Shown here in pieces: positions 46,087 through 57,665 of a DNA stretch of 64,000 nucleotides; position 1 is the stretch's first letter; every line of letters starts with the position of its first letter. The notes below the pieces were generated by a model that was not told where the DNA came from, searched no databases, and worked only from the letters and a program-made list of their open reading frames with translations. The translations under genes and the position numbers were made by a program. This DNA is from Epiperipatus broadwayi. Taxonomy: Eukaryota > Onychophora > Udeonychophora > Euonychophora > Peripatidae. The DNA lies in assembly GCA_028023455.1 (NCBI GenBank), contig JAQFVV010012545.1, forward strand, positions 2,168,001 through 2,232,000, written 5' to 3'.

Positions 46087-46290
46087 AAAGTTTTTTCTTT
46101 TTTAATACAACATGGCACAGCCAACATGAGGCTTTAAACCACCCTCCAGCCAACCAGAGCCATATGAGTACAAGGGAGAAGAGACTATCATTATTTTCAC
46201 ACATACCCAAATGTTTTTTCTTTTTAATATAACATGGCACAGTTAAAGTAAGACTTTGAAAAACAGTTTCCAGACAACCATGGAAGATCA
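46087..46290. repeat. Two diverged tandem units of about 120 bp
   Basis: GTTTTTTCTTTTTTAATAYA, ACATGGCACAG and CCAGACAACCA-type words occur twice. No ORF of note. Confidence 0.6.
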
Positions 46291-46669
46291 TTTGAATTAA
46301 TTTGTGAATTTTAAAATTTTGTCGATCTCATAAAATGTAGCTTATGCAATTAAAACAAACAGATGTATAAAACAAAATCATGGATACATATGTAGTAGTT
46401 ATACTCCAATTGACAAGGCAAAAAATTTTTTTCTGTAAAGAGAATAGCAGGTTAAGATTAGCATGGATAGAGAAATGGGACACTTTCATATTAATAATAT
46501 GATAAAGATAATTTTGTTTGCTTTCTTTTACAGATGGAGTAAGTGATCCGAACACATAAAAAAACACACATGTAAGGGACAACTATAGATATAAAACAAT
46601 TAAATAAAGTGTAAAATAATTTTTTTTTATAAAATAATAAATAAAGATGGATTGGGCAGAAATTTTTTA

Positions 46670-48120
46670 GTAATAAATTGAGAGGTTTCCAGTCTCTCGC
46701 ATGTGCCTACTGTTGCTTATCAGACAGCCAATCAGATGTTAAAACAGCAGTCGGAAGAACGATCAAGCCTCAACACATGGCAGAGTTTTTGATAAGAAAA
46801 GGATGGTCCCACCCTTCTCTCTACTTAACTTTATATATACATATAAGCCAGTTTTAAGCATCTTGGCCTGAAAGTATAAAGCTATAAATATATTCATATA
46901 TTACTCACTGAATCTTAATTTACGATAGTACAGCACAAAATCATAGATTTACTATGCCATAATTTTCTAGATGTTAATATAAGTTATCAGCAATGTATGT
47001 AAATAATATTTTTGTATAAATTGCATATTGTGGTTAAATTAGTAATAAACTGAGAGGTTGCCAGTCTCTCACATGTACCTACTGTTTCTTATCAGACAGC
47101 CAATCAGATGTTAAGACAGCAGTCTGAAGAGCAATCAAGCCTCAACATATGGCAGAGTTTTTGATAAGAAAAGGATAGTCCCACCCTTCTCTCTACTTAA
47201 CTTTTTTTTAAAATGTCATAGCATCAGCCGGGACGTGAACCCGCAACCCTGGCAACTGCTTGTAAGTGCAAGGCAGTCACGCTGACCTCTCAACCACCCA
47301 TGCAAGACTCTCTCTACTTAACTTTGTATATATGTAAGACAATCTTAAGCATCTTGGTTTGAAAGCATAAAGCTATAAATATATTCATATATTACTCACT
47401 GAATCTTAATTAGAGAAACAAAATCTGTAAAGAGAGGGATAGCTACAACACAAAATCTTAGATTTACTATGCTATAATTTTCTAGAGGTTTATATAAGTT
47501 TTAAGAATTTATGTAAATAATATTTTTTGTAAAATCCTTTGGTGGTTAAATTATATAAGGGGGGGTTTCTTCCTCCCTTCTGGCTTTCAGACAGCCAATC
47601 AGATGGTAAAACAGCAGTCTGAAGAGCGATCAAGCCTCAACACATGGCAGAGTTTTTAAAAAGAAAAAGAGGGTCCCCTCCCTCCCCCCACCTAACTTTA
47701 TATATATATAATAAACCCTTTTTAATCTTTTTTGGATAAAAAAAAAAAATAAATATATTTATATAATATTCCTAATTAATTTTAATTTATAGTACAACAT
47801 GAAATCTTAGATTTACTATGCCATAATTTTTTACATGTTAATATAAGTTATCAGAAATATATGTAAATAATATTTTTGTATAAATCACATATTGTTGTTA
47901 AATTAATAATAAATTGAAAGGTTGGCAGTCTCTTGCATGTACCTACTGTTGCTTATCAGACAGCCAATCAGATGTTAAGACAGCAGTCTGAAGAGTGATC
48001 AAGGCTCAACACATGATAGAGTTTTAGATAAGAAAAGGATGGTCCCACTCTTCTCTCTACTTAACTTTTTATATATATAAGTCAGTCTTAAGCATCTTGG
48101 CTTGAAAGCATAAAAATTGT
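46670..48120. repeat. Family E tandem array, four units of about 370 bp
   Basis: CAGACAGCCAATCAGATG starts at 46,721, 47,093, 47,588 and 47,957. The spacing is 372, 495 and 369 bp; the middle one returns to about 370 when the SINE inserted in unit 2, with its duplicated target, is removed. Units share GTCCCACCCTTCTCTCTACTTAA, split here as GTCCCACCCTT and CTCTCTACTTAACTTT, and CATAGATTTACTATGCC-type words. I found no hammerhead core or ORF in them. Unit 3 is more diverged. Confidence 0.9.
47205..47309 (-). mobile_element. tRNA-derived SINE with perfect 16-bp target-site duplication
   Basis: Minus strand: a tRNA-like head GGTGGTTGAGAGGTCAGC (A-box region), an anticodon-arm-like ACTGC...GCAGT, and B box GGTTCACGTCC (47,231-47,242), ending GACATTTT then A-run. 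CTCTCTACTTAACTTT occurs at 47,189-47,204 and again at 47,310-47,325, the duplicated target. The extra-long variable region suggests a Leu- or Ser-type tRNA ancestor. It was copied by a LINE reverse transcriptase; RTE is the only LINE family seen in this window, but the A-tail does not match the RTE tail. Confidence 0.88.
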
Positions 48121-48486
48121 ACAATATGACCAGAGACAGCTAAGGAAAGCTATAGAGACTTTTAAAAGGCCTAAGAGCATAAATTAATGGTATAAATTAA
48201 AGAAAATGAACACTATTTGGAAAAAGCTATTGGAGGATAAAATATTTTTTAAAACTTCTCAACAAATAGAATTTAAAAATGAGAAGAAAATAAAAAAAAA
48301 ATTAATGATTTTCAATCTCACCGCATACATTCTTATAATTTGAAAAAGAAGAAGCCTTTGAGGAAAGTACTTGTTATTGCATTGAAACATCAGTTATTTA
48401 GCTATTATATTTTTATTACATGGAAGTTCCTGGAAATAGTGAATTCATTTATCCATGAGAATATTAGAATTAATATATATATATAT
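48121..48486. other. AT-rich, no recognised gene
   Basis: A short Lys-rich ORF at 48,340-48,528 has no domain and runs into (AT)n. Confidence 0.5.
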
Positions 48487-48649
48487 TTTAATAAAAATAT
48501 AAACAAATATTATAGACAACTACATTAATAAATATTTAATTTATTACATCGAATCGATTTTCGTTCAAAAAAAAAAAATCGATTCGATGTAATAAATTAA
48601 ATATTTATTAATGTAGTTGTCTATAATATTTGTTTATATTTTTATTAAA
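48487..48649. repeat. Perfect palindrome, 75-bp arms
   Basis: Arms 48,487-48,561 and 48,575-48,649 are exact reverse complements over all 75 positions, with a 13-nt loop (CGTTC plus eight A). They include ATCGAATCGAT next to the loop. Identity over the whole length points to a very recent origin, gene conversion between arms, or a foldback artefact of sequencing or assembly. Confidence 0.95.
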
Positions 48650-49541
48650 GTATTTTATTAAGGCAACATAATGGATTCTAATTCCATCATATGAAATATA
48701 TATATATATAATATCAAATGAAATAAATATAATATTCTAGAATATAAATATAATATTGTAGAATATTTTGATTAATATGGATATAAAAAATTAAACATAA
48801 TCAACTTAAAAACAAAATTGAAACAGACAATTATTAATATATATATAAGATTGTTAATAGGAAATAGATATCTAATCCATATATTTCAAATTCTCAAGTG
48901 AAGTTTTTTTAAAGATACATATAAGAATATGTTTCATTTTGTGTTACAAATAATGTTAATAAGTTAGTGAATAATTCTAAAAGTACCATACCTCTCAAGC
49001 AAAAAAGTAATGTTGTTTATCAATTTTTTTTTGTGGATGTATATTATCATATATAAGTAAATTGAGCTGCAGTATTGAGAAAAGATTAAAAGAGCATCAA
49101 TTGTTATACAAGCATGTAAAAAGTAAAAACAATACAGATTTAATGACTACTTCAGTTTTCTTGAATCTGAAAGAATATGTAAATAGAAATTTAAGTTTGA
49201 TTTGAAAAATATTAAGATTCTTCGTGAAAAGAGAAACCATAATGAAGGAAAAATTAAGAAGATATTTATATAGATAGAAATAAAATAAATATAATTAATA
49301 GACAAGTTGCTAGCATTAAAATTAGAGAATTCTGGGATTTGAGTTGATGAGGTTGGCTTGCATTATATTTTTTTTTTTGGAATTTAAATGGCATTTGAAG
49401 AGGGTTAAGTAATTAATCAAAAGTAATTCTGCAGATTGAAAGACTGTATAATAGTTAATCATCATTATATTTATTATTTGTTATTACAATATGTATTAAT
49501 TAACGAATATTTTATTTATATTACATATATAAATACATATT
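48650..49541. other. AT-rich, no recognised gene
   Basis: (AT)n at 48,698-48,711; otherwise no feature recognised. Confidence 0.55.
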
Positions 49542-51488
49542 GTAACAATATACATATATGCTGTTACATAGCTTTCAAATAAAAAATAATAATTGGTAAA
49601 TAAATATAAAAGTTACTAATTTTATTTAAAGCCTGTTATATATAAATGTACAGATGGCAAACTATTAAATAATTACTTAAAGGTAAGTTAAAGTAAAAAA
49701 TAAATGAATCTAAAGATAAAAGTTTTTTTAAAAAAAATAATGTAAAAGAAAATAATAAAAACTGTTAATTATTTTCTATTCAAACATTATTTAAATCTTA
49801 GTAAAATGGAAATGATTTTTTTTTATTTAAATGAAATGATTTAATAGCAAACAGGCCCTTGAGGGCATTTAACTGATCAGTCAGATAAGAGATCAATTAC
49901 AAAAAATTCCTAGTAATAAAATGTGATGTTCCTGCTCAAAAGTGAACTGCCCAATAAATGATATGAATGAACACAGGTCCACAAAGAAAATCTTCATCAC
50001 CAATAAGATCAGTGTAAAGCCAGGCAAGATCGATCCTGAAATTTGATGATAAGGAATTAAACAATATAAAAGAGAGGAAAAGAAAACTTTGGTTAAGTGG
50101 ATTTTTGTTCTTTTATATTGCTCTTGTTGATTAAATAATTTAAGCATATTTACATGTACTGTGGACCTCAGTAAATAATAAATTAGTTTCCTGTATTTGC
50201 AACAGCTGAAGCGATTTTCAGCATTATGGTTTCTGAAAAGCAGCAAACAATGGACTGGTTTTCCTGAAAACAATATTAATACTAAATGGACTTCAATTGG
50301 AGTTGTGCAATGCTTCATGGACCACTGAGACAGACTTCAAATAAACCTACAGCCATGGAAAGTATAACCTTTAATAATATAAACTGAGCTTTTTTAAATA
50401 CTTAAATCTAAACGGTACCTAACCCATAGAGTCTCTTATCTGATTAAGCAGAAATTTAAATCATTTGTTATATTTTTCTTTTAATATGTTTGCTATTATT
50501 ATTTCCATTCTTGTAATTTCTTTTAAATTAATAATTTTAAAATAAGCGTAAATGGCTGCATAGATTCATAAGATTATGATAGTTTAAGGTGTGTTAATTT
50601 TGGGCTATTTGTTTTGTAGTTGAATCGGTGCTGGTAGAGGGATGTATTGGTGTTTTATGTCAAAGTAATCTGGGAAGGCGCATTGGATTCTCATTCCCTT
50701 ATGCTGCATTAGCATACAGGTCATAGTAACCACCTGAATGCATGGCCCAACAGTTTAGCCATCATGTTGCCAATGGTCGCAGTTGAATTTCCTGTGCCAC
50801 TGATCTCCTTATGCTCTGGTCGTAACAGTAAGTTGGCAAAGACTGGTATTCCCAATTTATAGAACAATTCTTTCATATATATTTCCAAATGATTACCTTG
50901 CCAGACAGATGCATATTCCTGTTCTGGACAATGATCATTATTTCTTTAATAATATCATGCTACAGATGCACATTCCTGGCAGCATGGCTTTTTATGCTAA
51001 CATTTTCATTTTGCATCGATCACATTGGTATATCACCAAGCTGGTGGTGATTTGGACATAAACTTGTAGCCTGGAGTTAAAAGAATTGAGTTAGCTAAGC
51101 ATATTTCTGTTTTGCAAAATATTAAATAGCTTAAATTTACCCATCTGTGCAAATAATGTAAATTAATTTTATGCAGTAACTAATTAGTTTCCAGAATTTT
51201 TTTTAATGTGTGTAATGATAAAAATGTTTTGTTTGATTAATTTTGGCAGTGAACTTATTTTTATGTATTTTTATTAATATTTTTTCTAAAATTAAGAGTT
51301 AGAAATTTTTTAAATAGACAGTGATATTTTAAGCTCAGCTTCTCCATGAGCTAGTGACTGGGGTTATTGATAAAATAAAAGTTGAACATTATCCATACAT
51401 ATCTGCCTACTTTATAAAGTTTCTAGGTTCGAATAGCCTAGTGCTGTCCTGATATGGCAGATAGGAAAAGACTCTCCACCCGATCATT
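49542..51488 (+). mobile_element. Unclassified element H, copy 2
   Basis: It starts TTGTAACAATATACATATATG, cited as TTGTAACAA and GTTACATAG, like H1 (TTGTAACAA, CGTTACATTG), and ends GATCATTATAATATAT against GATCGTTACAATATAT in H1. Length is 1.95 kb against 1.98 kb. Shared landmarks are AAATGGAAATGATT, GTCAGATA, AATATAAAAGAGAGGA, GAGCTAGTGACT, ATCTGCCTACTTTATAAA, and a T-arm-like hairpin CTAGG, TTCGAATAG, CCTAG at about 51,422. The block 49,893-50,040 is not shared with H1. Confidence 0.65.
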
Positions 51489-51504
51489 ATAATATATATA
51501 ATTT

Positions 51505-51985
51505 CAATTTCTGTGGTCAAGTTACAATCTTTAGTGTATATATAAATATATTATACCATAAATAAATAAAGATGAGTTTCCACCTTTATTGTTAAAACAA
51601 GGTTGCCTTGACAACATTTTGAGATTGTTGATTGTTATCTATATTGGGATTGTCTAAGTGCTGACTGGTTTCTAATAATTACTTATAAACCTATTTAGCC
51701 TTGAACATTATTCCACTTATTATTTAAGTAATATTTTGAGTACAATTTGAAAATTATAATTGTAATTTGTAATGTTATAACTGACTATTATTAGTCAACA
51801 TTCAGAATAGATTTTCAATCTCTGTGGTCAAGTTGCAATCTTTACTGTCTATATAAATATATTGGAATATAAATAAAGATGGAATGCCACCTTTATTGTT
51901 AAAAGGAGGTTATCTTGATAACAGTTTGAGATTGTTATCTGTATTGAGATTATCTAAGTGTTGACTGGTTTCTAATGATTTTATA
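51505..51985. repeat. Partial tandem repeat, period about 310 bp
   Basis: TCTGTGGTCAAGTTACAATC and TCTGTGGTCAAGTTGCAATC begin successive units at about 51,513 and 51,822. Both continue with CACCTTTATTGTTAAAA and AGTGYTGACTGGTTTCTAA. A third fragment is at 26.95 kb. Confidence 0.82.
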
Positions 51986-53010
51986 TATATAGAGAGAGAT
52001 TGTAATATTTTATATATATAGAGAGAGATTGTAATAGGAGATATCTAGGATATAAGTTATCTGCTGATGATACAATCCACACATTGGTAGTTTATTTATA
52101 CACATCTACATATTATAAGATTGTAAGACTAATAAATCATTTTCTGGTAACTAACCCAAATGCCATATGTTAGTCATCCATATATATAACATAAATTTTC
52201 TGATCACCAAAGTAAAGATATATATGATATTGATGTCTATTACGAGGAAAATATTACTGATGATTAAAAATATTGGTGATCTTTTGAGATTATTATCTAG
52301 TCCATCTTAATAAAAATGTAGATAATAGCATAAGATAACCAAAAATTATAAAATATATGGATTCTATTACCAAAATAACAAAGGTGCCATTGAAAACCTG
52401 TAAATGGAAACTGTTGTATATGTTCATCAGGAGTACATGATAGCTTAAAGACATCTAATAATAATGTAAATATTCCACCATATTTTTGTAAATATTCCAC
52501 CATATTTATATGCTTATTCAGTTATTTGTCTCCCAACCTTTATATATGTACATAAGGTCACATGTTCATTAAATGTGTTCTACATTACAAAGAGTGGTGT
52601 GCATTTGGATATCTATCCAAATTGTTTATAATGTATATTTTAATGCAAAAAAATTATCAATTTTAATATTAAACAAAATGATATATTGATTGATATTAGG
52701 TTCTAACTTACATGTGTATTTGTTTTTATTGTACTTTTTTTTTTAAAAGGTAAGAAATTTATCAAGAAAGAGGATGGGGAGCATTATTAATAATCACTAG
52801 CTATGGTCTTGGATAAGTGGTTTTAGGATACAAGATACTATGAAAATTTATTAATAGAAAAAGTGACAAAATAATTACCCCAAATGATGTATGCAACTTG
52901 ATAACCTGCAAACTGAATGCACCCGATCTAAAAAAATTATATTAACTTATAATTATAATGAGTTGCACACACACACGTATGGATTATTAAAATAAATAAA
53001 TAAGCAATAT
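51986..53010. other. No recognised gene
   Basis: A 29-bp duplication (ATTTTATATATATAGAGAGA) lies at 51,977-52,035. The minus ORF 52,297-52,503 is unrecognised. Confidence 0.55.
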
Positions 53011-53013
53011 TAA

Positions 53014-53680
53014 TTAATACATTGTACAGGCTTAAACCTGCATTTATATATGTAATATATGCGGGATTCGAACTCAGACTTTCACACGACCCACTACTCT
53101 CAGTGCCATCTCATATTGCTGACCCACCTGATCACACACATGTTGAAAAGATAAATAATCACCAATATACGTATTTCATGCTAAACCAGCAATCATCAGT
53201 TGGTCTAGATTACTATCCTCACACACATATATATATAATCAGTGCTCAGCTTTATATTAAGATAGCCAATCTTCATACTTTAATGGACAGGCTTCAAACT
53301 ATTCCAACTCACAACTCTTCAGCCTTCCATTTCATTGAAAATCTGATGATGGAACGTTCAAAGCCCTTGTTAGTGCCAAGGTTGTCATCCTACCCATGTT
53401 GACATATTAGTCATTCTGACCCCTCATGTACAGGAGAATAATCCATTTATACATACATATGCGAGGGATGGGCAGACCTATTACACACTATTTATATAAA
53501 TTAATACATTGTACAGGCTTAAACCTGCATTTATATATGTAATATATGCGGGATTCGAACTCAGACTTTTACACGACCCACTACTCTCAGTGCCATCTCA
53601 TATTGCTGACCCACCTGATCACACACATGTTGAAAGATAAATAAGCACCAATATACGTATTTCATGCTAAACCAGCAAGA
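53014..53680 (-). repeat. Family F tRNA-related SINE-like tandem, period 487 bp
   Basis: TTAATACATTGTACAGGCTTAAACC starts at 53,014 and 53,501, cited as TTAATACATTGTACAGG. On the minus strand GAGTTCGAATCCCGC (53,061-53,075 and 53,548-53,562) is a consensus pol III B box, with tRNA-like sequence before it (GGTGGGTCAGCAATATGAGATGG). Unit 1 is complete; unit 2 stops at about 53,680. The same family forms the foldback at 59.5-60.25 kb. Confidence 0.8.
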
Positions 53681-54778
53681 AATATTGATACAATGATGCA
53701 ACTATTATCAAATCAATAATAAAGATTCAAAACATCAATTGATTTTAGTGCTTTTTTTAAATAAAATTTATTAATTATATGATTAATTATTTGGAAAATC
53801 AAATAACTTTTTGAGCATGAAAGTACAATTACAGTAATTTATTAGTGACATTTAGCATGATATAAAGATTCTGAAAAAAGTTTATTTAAAGAGATTATTT
53901 TGTAATATTTTAAAAATACGATAAGCAAAATTATAAGATCAATTTACATGTTTTCATCTTGCTGGATATCAAATTTTTGATCTTCATTGGATTTGGAATG
54001 CTAAGTGAATTTAAAAAATAATGGACTTCCTAAAATATATATTTTATGTAAACTTTGTCATAGTTTCATGGAAAGACGATCTCATTTATGTCATAAAATA
54101 ATATTTCAAAGACACTGTATGTAATGGTGATTATTTTTATGAAGAGAAGATAACTGAAAAGAGTAAGATTTTAAAAATGTTTGTTGAAGTTCAAAAATAG
54201 TATTATAAAATATCAAATAAATAAACTTAGCAACCACCATGTGTTATATAAAGACATATTTGTAATTTATGGATAGGTTTATATAGTCATCTTAGATTTA
54301 TATTCAATTTTTTGTTTTTCTATCTATATTTTTTGTGAAATTAGTCTACTTGTTTATAAGTGATTGTTTGTATTAGTATATCAAAATAAGAAATAGGAAC
54401 TTAAAAAAATAGGATACTATTTAATATCTTTTTTGTTTATATATTAAGAACAACAATCAAATGTAAGTTACAGAGAGACCAAGGTAATTCCATTTGTGGA
54501 AGACATTCTCAGAATGTAGTGTTAAGTTTTCTGATGACATAATTGTTTTTGGAAAGACAGTTACTGCAAAAATATTGTTTTTGCTTTTATAAAAAATAAT
54601 ATATTCATAAAATCCAATATTACTAATTGCGTTACGGTGAAACTTTTAAGTTTATTAATTAGTAGGCTTTTTTTTATATCTATTCTATCTTTTAGACTTA
54701 GTGCTTTCAGAGCCATTGCAACTCCATATTCATAGTCCTTTTCATATTGTTAACTATATGCAAATGCATGCAAATTGC
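53681..54778. other. No recognised gene
   Basis: AT-rich. Confidence 0.55.
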
Positions 54779-54975
54779 TTATATCATCCATTTTTTCGAA
54801 ATCGCGAAGCATGTGTCCTTTCTGTTTATTGCTCTGGCATCGCAGGTGATGAAACATGCTTCTTTGACCTTCCTCTTGACATTATTTCTTTCTGTGCATA
54901 CTATGTCGGCTTTAGAGAGCTCAAATTTATGGTTGTGTTTCTGCTGATGGTCAGAAAATACTGAGCTGCCTTCTT
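54779..54975 (-). pseudogene. Penelope-like element, C-terminal end of GIY-YIG region (fragment)
   Basis: The minus-strand frame GSSVFSDHQQKHNHKFEL, then ADIVCTERNNVKRKVKEA, then ITCDARAINRK, then ISKKWMI and a stop at 54,779. This matches the pattern that ends Penelope-like proteins: H...H-x-h-x-W/L...(D/K)A-x-h-(L/V)..., then K-R-x-x-K-E-A-x-x-I...I-N-R...L/I-S-x-x-W. It is open for about 65 codons. The GIY-YIG catalytic motif and the RT are not found upstream (toward higher coordinates), so only the end survives. Plus-strand ORFs over the same bases are shadows. Such elements commonly carry hammerhead ribozymes in their terminal repeats, which links this relic to the repeats at 3.6-5.9 kb and 33.4 kb. 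The identification is from pattern memory. Confidence 0.6.
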
Positions 54976-57204
54976 TTTTTTAATGGAGATCAAAACTTTT
55001 AAGTTTTCCAGATTTTCATATGCTATCATATTTTATTTGCATTTGTAAATGTAGAATCCCATTTCATATGAATCTAATGTTCTTAGTCCATATTAATCTG
55101 TATTTTCAGATAGTCAAGTTACACATAGCACAGAATTCATAATATGTCTTTATAAGTTGTAACTGAGTCTCAGATGTCATAAATGAGGAGACTTATAAAA
55201 GATGGTAATCTTTGTCTTCTGCTTGTTTCAAGCAATTGACTGTTCACCATTCTTAAAATTTATGACAATATTGCAACTTTTAATAGTAGACTATGAACAT
55301 GTTCACAGACTATTAGTGGATCTGTTATAGGTTGTTGTATCTGTGTAATTACATACTTGCTTTTTCATCCACCTAATCATTTGCTTAACCATTTTTTTCC
55401 CAACTAACTTTCCATCTATATACTCTCACACCTGTTTACATTACCTTTCTAGTTATCTGTCTACTAATATGCATGTTCATTTATCTGTTTATCTTTATCT
55501 TTTAAATATTTCCCAAGATAAAATTTCAAAATAATTAAAAATGCTGGATTATTCTTTATCATAGAAGCCAGAGCACAAGCAATTTAATAATTGGACATTA
55601 AAATTTATTAGATTTTATAAATAACATATTTCACAGTCATTGCACACTTGTCATATGAAGTCTCAAAGAAGCTTGAGAGGCCTGGAGCTAAGCATTATGA
55701 ATCAACTAAGAATTTGAATATAAAATACATCACTTTTTATATATTAGATTCTTATAAAAATTATTATTCAACAAAGCTTGTATTGCATAGACAATTACAT
55801 GATAATCAGAATGTTTACTATGTGGCACAATTTCAATGACAAAGATAATTTTTTGTAAAAAGATGTAGTGCTTTTAATATTTAGGGTTTTAGATCAACTT
55901 ATAATGCTGTTATAAACCTTCAATGAATTACGATTTTTGAAACTCAAAGAGTAGCCAATACCTGTGTCAGTTTGAGGAGTTTTAATACTTATATTGTTGA
56001 TTTAGCTACACATTAAATTTAATGATGAAGATTAATATTGTGATATTAAAAGTACTCCCAGGTATCATTTGTTGCAGATTTATTTAATGCGATTTTGAAG
56101 TTATGCGATTCATGTTTCTTAATATCTTTGTATGCAGTTTTCTTTTATGCAATAACAATTATTAGATAAGAAGTCGAGCTCTGATAATGCACTATTACTT
56201 TAAATATTATAAATTTCATGCACTCACACCATATTTAAAGTAATAGCATGTTATTGGAATTCGACTTCCATCTAATAATTTCAATATTTTCAGCACTTTA
56301 TAGTACTGTAATAGATTTTATGCAATAAAGAAGTTCATAATTCACTTAAAATCAGAATTTCTCCATTTTATATGCATACATTAAATTTTACAAGACTATA
56401 ATATAATTCTGTTCAAACGTTATAAATGAAAATAGTATGTATATTATTGTTTTTGCATTTTAAATCACGTTCTATTTTTGCTTTTTATAAAAAGAGTATG
56501 TAATCAATTAATCATTTAGTGTCCACAAATTTATTTTTAAAAGGTGAAATTTGACAATTAAAATCTGATTTTTAATTGTAATTAACAATTTAAAAATTAC
56601 ATAACATGATCTGAAATTAAGGTGATGTGAAACGATGAAATTTGATTTTTAAACGGAATTGAAAATTAAAAAATTAAAGACAAAAATAAGAATTCAATTT
56701 TTAATTGTTACTTTTAATTAAATTTTGGCCAACAGTGGTGAGTCGATGTCTTTTTATTATCATAAGTCTAAGTTCTTATTTTTATTTTAAACTTTTAGTT
56801 TACTCTAATGGAGAGAAAAAAAACCACCCAAGAAAATGAATCTCTTTGTAAACAAAAATTTCAATTTTAGATCGCTTAGCAAAATGGAAAGGATCAACAG
56901 CTATTGGAAAATGTTTTAGTTGTATTTCCTCTTGACTTTGTTTAAGGAGAAATACAGTACTTCACATTACATCACATCATGACGAATCTGATGTCTCAGA
57001 TAGCGATAAGGATTTAAATACCATACATGTATGAAAAAAATGTAAATTATGCATAAAATATATTGTTTTGAATAAAATTAAATACTGTAGTTAATAAAAA
57101 AAGTAAAAAAAGTTTGTCTTGTATCATTTTTTTTCAAATTTGAAATTTTTTATTAGTCATATTTTTTTTTTTATGCGAATTTTAAAGTAATTTTACTTTG
57201 TTTT
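54976..57204. other. No recognised gene; one small foldback
   Basis: AT-rich. The ORF at 55,648-55,839 (plus; ...KKLERPGAKHYESTKNLN...) has a protein-like composition but I cannot assign it. Confidence 0.5.
56157..56280. repeat. Foldback, about 50-bp arms
   Basis: Arms 56,157-56,207 and 56,231-56,280 (AATTATTAGATAAGAAGTCGA against TCGACTTCCATCTAATAATT, cited in part), loop about 23 nt. Confidence 0.8.
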
Positions 57205-57295
57205 TTTCTTTCATATGTCATAGCATTGAATGGGAGGCGAAGCCACAACCATCTGCAACCAACTACTTGCTTGCAAGTTTACATTGCTGCTTTGC
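57205..57295 (-). mobile_element. Degraded tRNA-derived SINE
   Basis: ATGTCATAGCATTGAATGGGAGGCGAAGCC aligns with the tail and B-box side of the 47.2-kb SINE (ATGTCATAGCATCAGCCGGGACG). The rest is much diverged. Confidence 0.5.
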
Positions 57296-57510
57296 TTTTA
57301 TGTGATTTTCGGAAAATTACAATATGTATCCCCTATTTTTTAAGGTAAATTAAGTCTATTTTTGTGCATGTTTTCTGAGGAATCTATCTACCACATAAAA
57401 CGAGACCCAGGTGTATATGTATATAATGCAAAAAATTCAAATTTATTATTCATATTAATGAGTAAAAAATCAATAAAATTAAAAAAATATATAGAAATAC
57501 ATATACTTAC

Positions 57511-57665
57511 AATTATTGATACATTGCTGTCTTTTGGAAAACGTGGCAAAGTTTGATAATCTCCACGATAAATTGCCAACATATTGACACGATACATATA
57601 AATCATATGAAAACATAAAAGAATGATAAGCAGCTCACAGATAATGAAGGTTAAAATTAGGGAAC
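57511..57665 (-). CDS. Internal exon, STRA6/RBP-receptor-like membrane protein
   Basis: On the minus strand CTTTTCATTTTTCAG is the acceptor and GTAAGT directly after ATAATT is a consensus donor. The 155-bp exon starts in phase 1 and ends in phase 0, with one open frame: a hydrophobic helix (SLILTFIICELLIILLCF), then HMIYMYRVNMLAIYRGDYQ, then TLPRFPKDSNVSII. Helix followed by R-x-N-(L/M)-x-A-(L/I)-(H/Y)-R-G and a Pro/Ser-containing loop matches STRA6 just before its next helix pair (human ...THRTNLRALHRGA...). STRA6 proteins sit in the plasma membrane and move retinol in from its binding protein. The exon at 24,644-24,745 fits the part about 60-70 residues further on, so at least one exon should lie between them; I did not find it. 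Confidence 0.55.

Noticed and set aside
46670-48120. Hammerhead in the family E tandem array
   Set aside because: Both strands read; only CTGATAAGC and CTGATTGG occur, neither followed by a proper stem II and GAAA.
49893-50040. Exon-like block inside H2 on the minus strand (CAG before GATCGATCTTG, open hydrophobic frame, GTAATT after it)
   Set aside because: Its open frame cannot follow the phase 0 end of the 57.6-kb exon directly, and it does not resemble the STRA6 segment expected there. It may be unrelated coding sequence; not called.
53330-53370. CTGATGATGGAACGTTC as a hammerhead in family F
   Set aside because: No GAAA after the possible stem II and no stem I; the GAACGTTC palindrome alone is not evidence.
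54701-54964. Plus-strand 87- and 66-aa ORFs
   Set aside because: They overlap the minus-strand Penelope-like frame, which has family patterns; the plus frames have none.
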